From Thermoproteota archaeon (GTDB lineage: Archaea > Korarchaeota > Korarchaeia > Korarchaeales > JAOZGB01), in contig JAOZGB010000012.1 in assembly GCA_027491935.1 (NCBI GenBank), positions 1-48,381 on the forward strand: DNA of 48,381 bases. The letters are read 5' to 3'. The translations under genes were made by a program, and so were the position numbers. Positions 37,611-45,785 of the stretch are shown here, piece by piece (within the stretch, counting starts at the first letter, position 1; every line of letters starts with the position of its first letter). The notes under the pieces were generated by a model. That model saw only the letters and a list, made by a program, of their open reading frames with translations, did not search any database and was not told the DNA's origin.

Positions 37611-38852
37611 ATGGTCCAGATGGTTCAACTCTCATCCGTCGCGAAATTTGCATTAGAGAATCCAAGTTCCATAAGAGAAATAATGACAGTTGTTACAGAC
37701 TATAGATTGCACCCGGAAAAATATCCTAGGGAATTAATATATCTTGGCGGAGGATGGCCTCAAGACAACCCGCCAGCGGTATTGAAAGAAGCTATGATGA
37801 AAGTACTAAGTGACGAGGAGAAATTTACAGTTTCGGTAAGATACGGAGCTACTAGGGGAATTCCAGAATTTATAGATGCTATTTTAAACTATGAGGAAAA
37901 GATAATGGGAAGAAAAATATCCAAGGATCAGATAATCGTAGGACTAGGTAGCACAGACCTCACATCAGCTTTGTTTAAAGTTCTCCTGGACGAGGGAGAT
38001 GAGATAATAATAACCTCCCCCGGATATCTAAATTACAAAAGACAAGTAGAAATAGAGACAAATATGAAAGTTAAAGTCAAGTACTGGAACATAATAAAAG
38101 GTGAAGAATTTAAACCAAAAATAGGAGAACTGTATGATCTTATAGGGAACAAAACCAGGGTCCTATTACTGACTTCTCCCGGTAATCCCGACGGCCAAAT
38201 ATTTGACCAACAAACGTACAAATCAATAGTCGACATAGCATCCGAGAAATCTATCACAGTAATTCTAGATCAAGCATACAGAATGTTCACATACGAACTA
38301 GACCCTAAATACCTACACCTTCCCCCATCTGAGAATGAGGTACATATCTGTACCTTCTCTAAAGAACTTAGAATCCCTGGTTGGAGAGTAGGATACTTAA
38401 TAGCTGACGAGGAGTTAGTGAGAGCAGTAGAAACCGTGGAGCAAGCTAGAAATCTGACGCCTGCTAGCCTTCAACAGAAAATCTTAGCCACCCTCCTGTT
38501 GGACGATGCTCACCTCGCCAAGATCCGTAGTTTCTATAAGAAAGGGAGGAAGTTGTACAAAGACGTTGCAGATGAAACATATAATCTTCTTAGAAGAGAA
38601 ATCCCCATATTCACACCCATCAAACCTATGGGGGGATTCTATATATTCTTTAATCATCAAAGATTTATGCAAAGCTCCAAGGTATTCTGTGAAAAACTTC
38701 TTAAGGAAATGCAGATTGCATTGGCACCAGGATTAGACTTTGGACTTGAAGGATGGACAAGGCTTTCATTCGCACCGCTTGTACTAGAGACAAGTAAGAT
38801 AAGGGAGGGTATAGAAAGAATTAAAAAATTCGTAGAAATGACCTCACTTTAA
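37611..38852 (+). CDS. PLP-dependent aminotransferase, class I/II
   Basis: 413 aa; 'YGATRGIPEFIDAI', 'SPGNPDGQIF', 'FSKELRIPGWRVGYL' (PLP Lys), 'PGLDFGLEGWTRLSFA'. Confidence 0.93.
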   Translation: MVQMVQLSSVAKFALENPSSIREIMTVVTDYRLHPEKYPRELIYLGGGWPQDNPPAVLKEAMMKVLSDEEKFTVSVRYGATRGIPEFIDAILNYEEKIMGRKISKDQIIVGLGSTDLTSALFKVLLDEGDEIIITSPGYLNYKRQVEIETNMKVKVKYWNIIKGEEFKPKIGELYDLIGNKTRVLLLTSPGNPDGQIFDQQTYKSIVDIASEKSITVILDQAYRMFTYELDPKYLHLPPSENEVHICTFSKELRIPGWRVGYLIADEELVRAVETVEQARNLTPASLQQKILATLLLDDAHLAKIRSFYKKGRKLYKDVADETYNLLRREIPIFTPIKPMGGFYIFFNHQRFMQSSKVFCEKLLKEMQIALAPGLDFGLEGWTRLSFAPLVLETSKIREGIERIKKFVEMTSL

Positions 38853-38884
38853 TACTAACAATAGGCAATTAATAGGGGGATACC

Positions 38885-39610
38885 TTGGGTTGGATACATA
38901 TAAAACAGTATGAAAAAATAGACGTAGATGAATCAACAGCAGTCTTAGGGTTCCCTGGCATAGGTTCTGTAGGAAGGAATGTAGCGACATACCTTATTGA
39001 CATATTTAAACCTGTAAGACTATTCGACTTGTACTCTGAGCATCTATACCTACCAGGATCCTCACTTGGGGTGATAGTGAAGGGAAACGGTCTTTTAGAG
39101 CTGCCATCAATACAAGCATATCTAATTCGGAGACGGAAAAACGATCTCATAATAGTTACAAGCAGTGTGCAACCAGCTCCATGGGCGCAGTTCACAGTGC
39201 TGGATAAATTGGTAGAGATCCTCGAAGGATACAATTGCAGACTAATAGTTAGTTTAAGCGGGTTTTATAAACCTGATATTGCCGGCAAGATTCTAGCCAC
39301 AGGCGAAACGAAACACGTTGAATATTTATTGAAACTAGGCGCAACGAACGAGAGGATAGTAGAATCTATAATCGGAGCTGCAGGAGTAATACTAGCTGTA
39401 GCAAGGCTGAGGGGAATAAGCCATGTATCACTAACAGCAGTCACGGAGAACGAGGTTTACGATTTAAGAGCGACAAGACAAGTGCTTCATCTTCTCGATA
39501 AATGGCTCAACCTAAACGTAGACTTTTCATCGATAGACAGAAACATCCGTGAATTAAATATTATGTCAATGGTGAAATCCGCAAGAACTCCACCCGAGTA
39601 CGTGGGGTAA
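38885..39610 (+). CDS. PAC2 (proteasome assembly chaperone-like) family protein
   Basis: 241 aa; 'AVLGFPGIGSVGRNVATYLIDIF', 'GATNERIVESIIGAAGVILAVARLRGI'. Confidence 0.85.
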   Translation: MGWIHIKQYEKIDVDESTAVLGFPGIGSVGRNVATYLIDIFKPVRLFDLYSEHLYLPGSSLGVIVKGNGLLELPSIQAYLIRRRKNDLIIVTSSVQPAPWAQFTVLDKLVEILEGYNCRLIVSLSGFYKPDIAGKILATGETKHVEYLLKLGATNERIVESIIGAAGVILAVARLRGISHVSLTAVTENEVYDLRATRQVLHLLDKWLNLNVDFSSIDRNIRELNIMSMVKSARTPPEYVG

Positions 39611-39612
39611 AC

Positions 39613-40578
39613 TTGAAAGGACCAGTATGGATACACGTATCCGACATACATCAAGCCTTAATGGCTTTACACATAAAGGAGAAGCTGAGTAATAGTGTGA
39701 TCATAACTGCAGATAATAAAAAGTCAGTTATATGGGCTTTAAATAAGTACAAGGCTTTCAGAACCCCCCCAGAGCTGGATTATCCTCCGTGGAAAAGTAT
39801 AGAGGTGCATGCAAGGATAATTCAAAAGCTGCTACCATTAATTGGGAGGGAGAGGCCGAAGGCCCACATAGCCTTCTGCTCACCTTCATCTGTTAGAACA
39901 GCCTTCGGCCTAGCGATACCAACAATAACAGTATATATTCCAGGATATCCCGTAAAAAGGTTAAGGATGATATTGCCACTGTCGGAAAAGATAATAGCAC
40001 CTAAATCATGCTTGAATGTTCTGACCGGAAAATTTAATATCACAGAGAAAAAGATCACAGTATACGAGGGTGTCCCTGAGCTAATGTTAGAGAGAAAATT
40101 GCATCCCACAACAATATCGCAGCTAGGAGTAGACCCGGAAAAAATTACCATTGTAATCTCCCCCTCCAAACTATATACAAGGCTTAGAAAAACACTGGGA
40201 AACCATGATAGGTATCAAAAAATATATCTAGACTCGACAGATAAACATGGTCTGATAGCATGGAGGAGAACGAGAATTCAGAAGAAATATACTTACGACG
40301 TATATTCAGTATTAGCCTATTCAGATTTAACCGTTACTAATAGCCCTCTAATAGCAAGATCTTCCGCGTTGAGCGGGACACCTGCGATATATCTAGGTTC
40401 AGAAGAGAGATCTATTAATTATTTAATTTCTAAAGGTTTTCCGATATGGACAGAAATAGACAAGATAGGAGACATACTGCGAGAACCTGCGAAACATAGG
40501 TTCGACCCGCAGCACCTGAAAGGGATATTGGAAAATCCGATAAGATATATATTAGAGATACTAAACAAATATCTTTAA
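39613..40578 (+). CDS. DUF354-like (glycosyltransferase-B-fold) protein
   Basis: 321 aa; 'VWIHVSDIHQALMALHIKEKL', 'VYEGVPELMLERKLHP', C-terminal 'DLTVTNSPLIARSSALSGTPAIYLGSEER'. Confidence 0.65.
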   Translation: MKGPVWIHVSDIHQALMALHIKEKLSNSVIITADNKKSVIWALNKYKAFRTPPELDYPPWKSIEVHARIIQKLLPLIGRERPKAHIAFCSPSSVRTAFGLAIPTITVYIPGYPVKRLRMILPLSEKIIAPKSCLNVLTGKFNITEKKITVYEGVPELMLERKLHPTTISQLGVDPEKITIVISPSKLYTRLRKTLGNHDRYQKIYLDSTDKHGLIAWRRTRIQKKYTYDVYSVLAYSDLTVTNSPLIARSSALSGTPAIYLGSEERSINYLISKGFPIWTEIDKIGDILREPAKHRFDPQHLKGILENPIRYILEILNKYL

Positions 40579-40579
40579 A

Positions 40580-41374
40580 ATGGAACCAGTAGCAACTAGC
40601 TACACGTGGAAAGAACATGAAGTCTTTAGTGGTCTTAGACTACCAAGATGCGGCTTTTACATAGTGAGATGCGATGGACGCAATTTTCACAGGTTAACGG
40701 AAGAATGCGGTTTTCAGAAACCATACGATAGGAAATTCGCAGAGTTGATGGTTAAAGCTACCCTTGAAGTTTTTAGAGGCGGTTTTAACCCTTGTCTAGC
40801 ATACATATTTTCTGACGAGGTGAACATATTACTTTTAAGATTACCCTTTAATGGCCGTTTAGAAAAAATTATCTCTATTATTTCAGGAATATTGTCCTCA
40901 GCATTCTCTCTCAAACTTAAACAGAAATTTGGCATAGAAAAAACTTCTGCGTTTGATTCAAGAATCATACTTTTAAACAGGGAACTCCTGCCTGCCTACC
41001 TTGCATATAGGCAGGCTGAGGCTTGGAGGAATCATAACAACTCATACGCGTATTATACTCTGATAAACAAGGGATACAATCCTAAAGAAGCATCGACGAT
41101 GCTTAAAGGTTTAAAAACGAACCAGCTACATGAACTAGTATACAAGATGTCTGGTCTTAACCTTTCAAAGACCCCTACTTGGCAGAGAAGAGGCGTACTA
41201 ATAAAATATCTCATTGTGAGGAAATACGGGTACAACCCAGTTGAAAAGAGGAAAGTTGCGACTTACCGTAGAAGACTAACAGTAAACTGGGAGCCGCCAC
41301 TGTTCGGATCAGAAAAAGGTAAAGAAATAATTGAAGAATCCATCCGAAACTTCCTCGATTATTCTCTCCCATGA
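40580..41374 (+). CDS. Thg1-like 3'-5' RNA polymerase / tRNA-His guanylyltransferase family
   Basis: 264 aa; 'VRCDGRNFHRLTEECGFQKPYDRKFAELM', 'AYIFSDEVNILL', 'FDSRIILL', 'YLAYRQAEAWRNHNNSYAYYTLINKGYNPKEASTMLKGL', 'KTPTWQRRGVLI'. Confidence 0.88.
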   Translation: MEPVATSYTWKEHEVFSGLRLPRCGFYIVRCDGRNFHRLTEECGFQKPYDRKFAELMVKATLEVFRGGFNPCLAYIFSDEVNILLLRLPFNGRLEKIISIISGILSSAFSLKLKQKFGIEKTSAFDSRIILLNRELLPAYLAYRQAEAWRNHNNSYAYYTLINKGYNPKEASTMLKGLKTNQLHELVYKMSGLNLSKTPTWQRRGVLIKYLIVRKYGYNPVEKRKVATYRRRLTVNWEPPLFGSEKGKEIIEESIRNFLDYSLP

Positions 41375-41381
41375 TGGAAGG

Positions 41382-42638
41382 CTAGGTCCCAATACTCCAG
41401 CTTTTAAGGTACTTTTTTTGTTCTTCGGAAAGTTTGTCAATGACGATGCCCATAGTTGCAAGTTTTAACTTGGCAACCATCATGTCAACTTCAACTGGAA
41501 CTTTATGAACCCCCACACCTAATTTTTCATGGTTCTTAGCAATGTATTCAACACAAAGGGCCTGGTTAGAAAAACTCATATCCATCACCTCACTTGGATG
41601 TCCTTCAGCAGCCACTAAATTTACAACTCTTCCTTCAGCTAACAGATAAACTCTTCTCCCATTTTCAAGTATATATTCGTCAACGTGAGGCCTCAATCGT
41701 CTTTTATCAACAGCTAGCTTATTGAGATCATTAACTGATATTTCTACGTTAAAATGACCTGCATTGGCGAGGATAGCACCATCTTTCATTACTAAAATAT
41801 GCTCTCCCCTAATCACATCCTTATTTCCTGTAGCAGTTATGAATATATCCCCTATTTTACATGCTTCACTCATTGGTAGAACCCTAAATCCATCCATGGC
41901 TGCCATTAGGGCTTTCACAGGATCCACTTCTGTTACAATAACATTTGCGCCAAGAGCCCTAGATTTCCATGCAATCCCATACCCGCATCTTCCATATCCC
42001 GCAACTACAACGGTTTTCCCTGCAAACAATATATTTGTTGCTCTAATGATACCGTCAATCGTGCTCTGCCCTGTCCCATAGACATTATCAAATCTAGACT
42101 TCGTAGTTGCCTCATTAACAGCTATTATAGGATACTTTAAAATACCATCTTTCTCTAACGCTAACGCTCTTATAACTCCCGTTGTAGTTTCTTCACACCC
42201 ACCGAGGATTTTATTAGCTAATTCAGATCTATTAACGTGTACTCTGACATTTAGATCGCCGCCGTCGTCCAGTACTATATCAGGTTCAATGCTAAGAGCT
42301 TTGTCAATGTTCTCATAATATTCCTCTGCAGATTCGCCTTTCCACGCAAATATGTGAACTCCAATTGCGGCCAGAGCGGCTGCCACATGATCTTGAGTGG
42401 AAAGCGGGTTAGCTGCTGCTAAAGATACTACTGCACCACCTTCTAAAAGTGTTTTTATCAATACAGCTGTCTCCTTGGTTACATGTAAACAAGCAGCTAT
42501 TCTTAGACCATTAAGAGGTTTCTCCTCTTTAAACCTATCCTTTACCATTCCTAGAACAGGCATGTGTCTTTCGGCCCAGTATATGTGTTTTTCCCCGTCT
42601 TCAGCCATCTTAATGTCTTTAACTTTATATCCACTCAT
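41382..42638 (-). CDS. ahcY: S-adenosylhomocysteine hydrolase family
   Basis: 418 aa; '[15 protein letters not shown]', '[79 protein letters not shown]'. Confidence 0.96.
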   Translation of the reverse strand: MSGYKVKDIKMAEDGEKHIYWAERHMPVLGMVKDRFKEEKPLNGLRIAACLHVTKETAVLIKTLLEGGAVVSLAAANPLSTQDHVAAALAAIGVHIFAWKGESAEEYYENIDKALSIEPDIVLDDGGDLNVRVHVNRSELANKILGGCEETTTGVIRALALEKDGILKYPIIAVNEATTKSRFDNVYGTGQSTIDGIIRATNILFAGKTVVVAGYGRCGYGIAWKSRALGANVIVTEVDPVKALMAAMDGFRVLPMSEACKIGDIFITATGNKDVIRGEHILVMKDGAILANAGHFNVEISVNDLNKLAVDKRRLRPHVDEYILENGRRVYLLAEGRVVNLVAAEGHPSEVMDMSFSNQALCVEYIAKNHEKLGVGVHKVPVEVDMMVAKLKLATMGIVIDKLSEEQKKYLKSWSIGT

Positions 42639-42702
42639 AAGCTTCCCGATGTTCTTGGCGCCCGTAAGCTTTTAACATTTATAGTTTTTGTTCTCACTAA
42701 TG

Positions 42703-43404
42703 GAAGAGTCGATCAGCATGGAAACAGTTGCATTGATACCCGCATTTAACGAAGAATCAACAGTTTACACCGTAGTTAAGAAAGCTCAGAAATATGTTAC
42801 TCACATTATGGTTGTGGATGACGGCTCTAAAGACATGACAGGTTTAAAAGCTCTTGAAGCAGGGGCCTTCCTTTCCGTTAATTCACGGAATATGGGGAAA
42901 GGTGCAACCATAAGGAAGGGATTCGAAAAGATACTTAAACTATTCGACGCTAAAGCTGTCATTCTCATGGATGCAGATGGACAACATAGCCCTGAAGATA
43001 TTCCAAAGCTCTTAAAGCCTATCATAAATGGTGAAGCTGACCTTGTCTGCGGATACCGAGCTATATCCACAAAAGCGGGTATGCCGATGTTTAGAGTTAT
43101 AAGTAACAGGTTAACTTCGTTCCTGCTTAATTTAATGTTCAAAGTTAAAGTAAAAGACAGCCAATGTGGATTCAGATCCGTTAATCCTAGAGCATTCTCT
43201 GTGCTCAAACTAGAAGAGAATAGGTTTAATATCGAAAGCGAAATGCTTATTGAAGCTATTAAGCACGGTTTGAGAATAAAGGAAGTCGAAATCATGACAA
43301 TATATGATAGTAAAGATTCGAAAATAAACCCTGTTAAAGATGCTTTCCGCTTTTTATCCTTTTTACTAAAAAGAAAGCTTTCCAGGCTATTTTTTAGCCT
43401 TTGA
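42703..43404 (+). CDS. GT2 family glycosyltransferase, dolichyl/polyprenyl-phosphate sugar synthase-like
   Basis: 'VALIPAFNEESTVYTVVKKAQKYVTHIMVVDDGSKDMT', 'ILMDADGQHSPEDIPKLLKPI', 'DSQCGFRSVNPRAF'. Confidence 0.88.
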   Translation, partial: EESISMETVALIPAFNEESTVYTVVKKAQKYVTHIMVVDDGSKDMTGLKALEAGAFLSVNSRNMGKGATIRKGFEKILKLFDAKAVILMDADGQHSPEDIPKLLKPIINGEADLVCGYRAISTKAGMPMFRVISNRLTSFLLNLMFKVKVKDSQCGFRSVNPRAFSVLKLEENRFNIESEMLIEAIKHGLRIKEVEIMTIYDSKDSKINPVKDAFRFLSFLLKRKLSRLFFSL

Positions 43405-44277
43405 AATAACATATCTTATAATCTCTTCACTAATGTTTACTTCTGTAACTTTCTGTAATCCCTTCCATTCCGGACATGCGTTAACCTCTAATACTAGGGG
43501 GCCTTCTTTACTCTCTATAATATCCACACCTGCTATGTCGGCTCCAATGACCTCAGCTGACTTTAAAGCCATCTCCTCAAGTTCACTAGTCAGCTTAACA
43601 GGCATAGGCTTCGCCCCCTGGGAGATGTTTGTTTTCCAACTGTTTGAAACTCGGTACATCGCTGACAACACTCTTTCACCGAGGACAAACACCCTTATAT
43701 CCCTATTTCTATGCTCGACAAACGACTGCACGTATATCGGAACTCTATAATATCTATGGAGCCTAAATGCACGCCATGCACTATCAATGTTTTCTATGAG
43801 TACCGATCCCTTACCTTGAGAGCCGAAAATAGGCTTTACAACAGATATTCCAAATTCTATGTGGGCTCTCATAGCGGGGGCTTCCTCTTCGGATACAACT
43901 GTGTACGGTGTTGGAATTCCATTCTTAGCTAATAACATAGATGTTCTTATTTTATCAACAGCCTTTAGGAAGGCTTCAATCCGATTTACCACGGTCTTTC
44001 CGGAAAGCTCTAGAGCTCTGATGACATCAATTCTGTAAAACAAAAGTTCGGGATTGGCGTAGTCCGGCCTCCTCAACAGGAAAACAGAGTCTCCTTCAAT
44101 TAAGCTTCTTCTCGTTCGATTATGAATTACATCAATTAGCTTGCCCCTAATAACTATGGTTAGTTCGGCAGGATCTAAAATTACAGCTTTATATCCCATA
44201 CTCAAGGCTGTTTTCTTAAGCTCTTCAGCAGGCCATATCCTCTTTCTTTTACTAGAAACTAAAATCCCAATTTTCAA
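43387..44277 (-). CDS. RimK-type ATP-grasp ligase
   Basis: 296 aa; 'SVVKPIFGSQGKGSVLIEN', 'VQSFVEHRNRDIRVFVLGERVLSAMYRVSNSWKTNISQGAKPMPVKL', 'GADIAGVDIIESKEGPLVLEVNACPEWKGLQKVTEVNI'. Confidence 0.9.
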   Translation of the reverse strand: MKIGILVSSKRKRIWPAEELKKTALSMGYKAVILDPAELTIVIRGKLIDVIHNRTRRSLIEGDSVFLLRRPDYANPELLFYRIDVIRALELSGKTVVNRIEAFLKAVDKIRTSMLLAKNGIPTPYTVVSEEEAPAMRAHIEFGISVVKPIFGSQGKGSVLIENIDSAWRAFRLHRYYRVPIYVQSFVEHRNRDIRVFVLGERVLSAMYRVSNSWKTNISQGAKPMPVKLTSELEEMALKSAEVIGADIAGVDIIESKEGPLVLEVNACPEWKGLQKVTEVNISEEIIRYVISKAKK

Positions 44278-44363
44278 CTTGGTTCATGAATGTTAATCCA
44301 TGTTCCATATAAATCTAATCGTCTTGAAAAAAGGCAATAATTAAATTTTTTAACCGTTGTGAG

Positions 44364-45338
44364 ATGGCTAAGGTGTCCACTATGCCAGGAGAAAAAGTTT
44401 TAATAGCCCTAGGTGGAAATGCGATCAAACAGGCACACGAGAAAGGTACATACGAGGAGCAGATGAGAAATATAAGAAAAACATGTGAAAACATAATTCA
44501 GATCGTCAAGAAAGGTTATAAGGTGGCCATAACACATGGGAACGGCCCACAGGTCGGAGCTCTACTTATACAGCAGGAAGAGGCAAAGGATATCGTACCT
44601 CCGCAGCCTATGGACGTATGCGGAGCTATGACCCAAGGCCAAATAGGGTACATGCTGCAACAAACCCTTCTGAACATGCTCAGAAGAGAAGGATTAGACA
44701 TACCTGTTGCTACAGTCGTTACCCAGGTTCTGGTGAACAAGGATGATCCTGATTTTAAAGACCCGCATAAGCCTGTAGGGCCCTTTTACGATTATGAGAC
44801 AGCTATGCGTCTCACGAAGGAAAAGGGATATACGATTAGAAAAGTTAAACCTACAGGTGACAAACCGTATAGAAGAATTGTTCCTTCTCCCGATCCAATT
44901 AAGACTGTCGAGCAGAAGCCCATAAAGATCCTCGTAGATAGTGGTGTAATTGTAATCGCTTCAGGGGGAGGTGGAATACCTGTAATTGATGAAGATGGAT
45001 TTTTGAAGGGTGTGGAAGCAGTTATTGACAAGGATTTAGCAGGGGAAAGAATGGCTGAAGTGATCGACGCTGATATATTCTTAATACTGACAGATGTGGA
45101 AAAGGTTAAACTAAATTATGGAAAGCCAAACGAAAGGGACATCGATAGAATGACTGTGAATGAAGCAAAGAAGTATTTAGAAGAGGGTCACTTTTTACCA
45201 GGAAGCATGGGCCCTAAAGTAAAGGCGTGTATAAGATTTCTTGAGGAAACAGAGGGGAAATATGCGATCATAACGTCGCTTGACAAAGCTGCAGAGGCAT
45301 TAGAAGGGAAAACTGGAACTTGGATTGTTAGAGAATGA
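44364..45338 (+). CDS. arcC: Carbamate kinase
   Basis: 324 aa; 'LIALGGNAI', 'VAITHGNGPQVGALLIQQE', 'VIASGGGGIPVI', 'GHFLPGSMGPKVKACIRFLE'. Confidence 0.95.
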   Translation: MAKVSTMPGEKVLIALGGNAIKQAHEKGTYEEQMRNIRKTCENIIQIVKKGYKVAITHGNGPQVGALLIQQEEAKDIVPPQPMDVCGAMTQGQIGYMLQQTLLNMLRREGLDIPVATVVTQVLVNKDDPDFKDPHKPVGPFYDYETAMRLTKEKGYTIRKVKPTGDKPYRRIVPSPDPIKTVEQKPIKILVDSGVIVIASGGGGIPVIDEDGFLKGVEAVIDKDLAGERMAEVIDADIFLILTDVEKVKLNYGKPNERDIDRMTVNEAKKYLEEGHFLPGSMGPKVKACIRFLEETEGKYAIITSLDKAAEALEGKTGTWIVRE

Positions 45339-45785
45339 TCTTACATAAAACAAGCATCCTTCCAGCCTAACCTTTTTCCACCCTCCGAGTATGCAGGCGT
45401 ATTCCATCGGGGAAATTATCAGGTCTGCCTTTATCTTAGAGGCCAAATCTTCTATGTAGGGGATTAGTTCTTCATTCGGTCTTATGGAGTATAAGAGTCC
45501 TACATTAGAGTAGACCTTCAAGTTTGGCTTCATAATGTCATCATAAATAGCAACTAGATCTGGACAACGCTTTAGCACGTATCTTAAAGCCTCCTTATTA
45601 TTATCTACGACCATTATCTGTTTCTTTGTGAGTCGCTTTAACAAACAGGAGGGGGAGGGGTAGAACCCTACTCCGATTTCAGCTATTTTGTTCGTCCACC
45701 AGTATTCTTTCGCTATGTACTCTACCAGTTTTTTATGTTTCGGGAGGAGTCCTACTCCAACTCCTTTGACCATTCCGGTGACCAT
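45300..45785 (-). CDS. UPF0146 family protein (methyltransferase-fold-like)
   Basis: 161 aa; 'KIAEIGVGFYPSPSCLLKRLTKKQIMVVDNNKEALRYV...IYDDIMKPNLKVYSNVGLLYSIRPNEELIPYIEDLASKIKADLIISPM'. Confidence 0.8.
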   Translation of the reverse strand: MVTGMVKGVGVGLLPKHKKLVEYIAKEYWWTNKIAEIGVGFYPSPSCLLKRLTKKQIMVVDNNKEALRYVLKRCPDLVAIYDDIMKPNLKVYSNVGLLYSIRPNEELIPYIEDLASKIKADLIISPMEYACILGGWKKVRLEGCLFYVRSFSNNPSSSFPF

